A stretch of 6,779 bases of DNA, taken from assembly GCA_017459485.1 (NCBI GenBank), contig JAFUCW010000320.1:1-6779 (forward strand), written 5' to 3'. Shown piece by piece: positions 6,577 through 6,779 of this stretch. The notes under the pieces were generated by a model, which saw only the letters and a list, made by a program, of their open reading frames with translations, made no database searches and was not told the origin of the DNA. The position numbers and the translations under genes are program-made. The DNA comes from Eggerthellaceae bacterium (GTDB lineage Bacteria > Actinomycetota > Coriobacteriia > Coriobacteriales > Eggerthellaceae). The stretch's first letter is position 1. The number at the start of each line of letters is the position of its first letter.

Positions 6577-6624
6577 TCCATAAGGCAGACTACAGGAAAG
6601 TCCATAGGACAGATTGCAGGAAAA
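6577..6624. repeat. Tandem direct repeat, two copies of 24 bp
   Basis: Copy one (6577-6600) and copy two (6601-6624) follow each other without a gap and agree at 19 of 24 positions, beginning TCCATA and containing CAGA, a T at position 15 and CAGGAAA in register. All five differences are transitions. The near edge is 24 bases upstream of the -35 box of the leftward promoter, a usual place for an activator site. Winged-helix/BTAD activators of the SARP type are known to bind direct repeats, so autoregulation is a reasonable guess, but the 24-bp period does not match the typical SARP spacing of about 11 or 22. Confidence -1.
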
Positions 6625-6711
6625 GCGAGCGCCATCGAGCCTTCGTCGCCCGATATGGGACATGGTAAAGCACGGAGTCAGGCAGGGTTTGTGAGATTCG
6701 CATTCTTTTCC

Positions 6712-6740
6712 TTGACGTAGGAGTGCTGTGCCATTATTAT
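6712..6740 (+). promoter_or_regulatory. Strong housekeeping-type promoter firing rightwards out of the window
   Basis: TTGACG (6712-6717) and TATTAT (6735-6740) are separated by exactly 17 bases; each hexamer matches consensus at five of six positions. This is the best promoter match in the window. Transcription would begin near 6747 and leave the window within about 30 bases, so the gene it drives is not visible. It points away from the regulator, making the pair divergent. Confidence -1.
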
Positions 6741-6748
6741 TTCCTTTC

Positions 6749-6764
6749 GCGCTTGATAAGGCGC
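6749..6764 (+). other. Hairpin at the probable start of the rightward transcript
   Basis: GCGCTT (6749-6754) can pair with AA plus GCGC (6758-6764) around a GAT loop, with one bulged G at 6760. It lies at or just after the expected transcription start of the rightward promoter. It could be a 5' stabilising stem or an operator dyad; it is short enough to be chance. Confidence -1.
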
Positions 6765-6779
6765 ATCGCTGGGGTATAG

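Larger units (their letters stand above)
6473..6779. other. Regulatory intergenic region upstream of the regulator, extending to the window edge
   Basis: This stretch of about 300 bases is visibly richer in A and T than the genes beside it and contains no gene I can support. From left to right it holds the Shine-Dalgarno hairpin of the regulator, a leftward promoter, a dyad over its -35 box, two tandem 24-bp repeats, and a strong rightward promoter with a hairpin at its probable transcript start. The layout is that of a divergent control region, with the rightward gene beyond the window. Each element is listed separately. Confidence -1.

Noticed and set aside
6517..6720. Open frame of 67 codons on the plus strand in the intergenic region, with GAGGG six bases before its ATG
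   Set aside because: The purine-rich stretch before the ATG is largely the complement of the regulator's leader. The frame runs through the promoter, the tandem repeats and into the -35 box of the rightward promoter, and the protein resembles nothing I know.
6678..6734. Minus-strand peptide of 18 codons (starting MAQHSY) with GAAAGG eight bases before its ATG
   Set aside because: The start looks good, but the same bases form the -10 box of the strong plus-strand promoter and explain the AT-rich run. Eighteen codons give too little evidence of coding.

Overview
The window is GC-rich, and every gene I can support lies on the minus strand. It looks like the chromosome of a high-GC Gram-positive, most likely an actinobacterium of the Coriobacteriia type. 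This is inferred from three things: the actinobacterial wording of SecA and RF2 (for example NTTDSAVRITHLPTG after the GGQ loop), the secA-prfB gene order common in Actinobacteria and Firmicutes, and a large SARP/BTAD-type regulator. No rRNA or protein search was possible, so the genus is open.

In transcription order, right to left: (1) 6473-6779 is a leader and intergenic region of about 300 bases. It holds a near-consensus promoter firing rightwards out of the window, a pair of 24-bp tandem repeats, a probable leftward promoter, and a hairpin that would bury the ribosome binding site of the next gene. (2) 3908-6472 encodes an 854-residue regulator with an N-terminal MalT-like P-loop NTPase, a long helical middle, and a C-terminal winged helix plus BTAD domain. 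(3) After a 165-bp gap comes secA (929-3742), complete, encoding the preprotein translocase ATPase. (4) After a 122-bp gap containing a long hairpin comes prfB, release factor 2, which runs off the left edge with 268 codons visible.

secA and prfB are housekeeping genes for protein export and for termination at UAA/UGA. The regulator has no obvious functional link to them. Its likely regulatory partner is itself and/or the gene that the rightward promoter would serve beyond the right edge, which is not visible.

The points most worth a second look are: an RF2 whose stop-codon tripeptide reads Ser-Pro-Thr instead of Ser-Pro-Phe; the regulator's NTPase-first, DNA-binding-last domain order; the tandem repeats lying between two divergent promoters; and the hairpin covering the regulator's Shine-Dalgarno sequence. 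I see no CRISPR array, tRNA, rRNA, transposon or phage gene.
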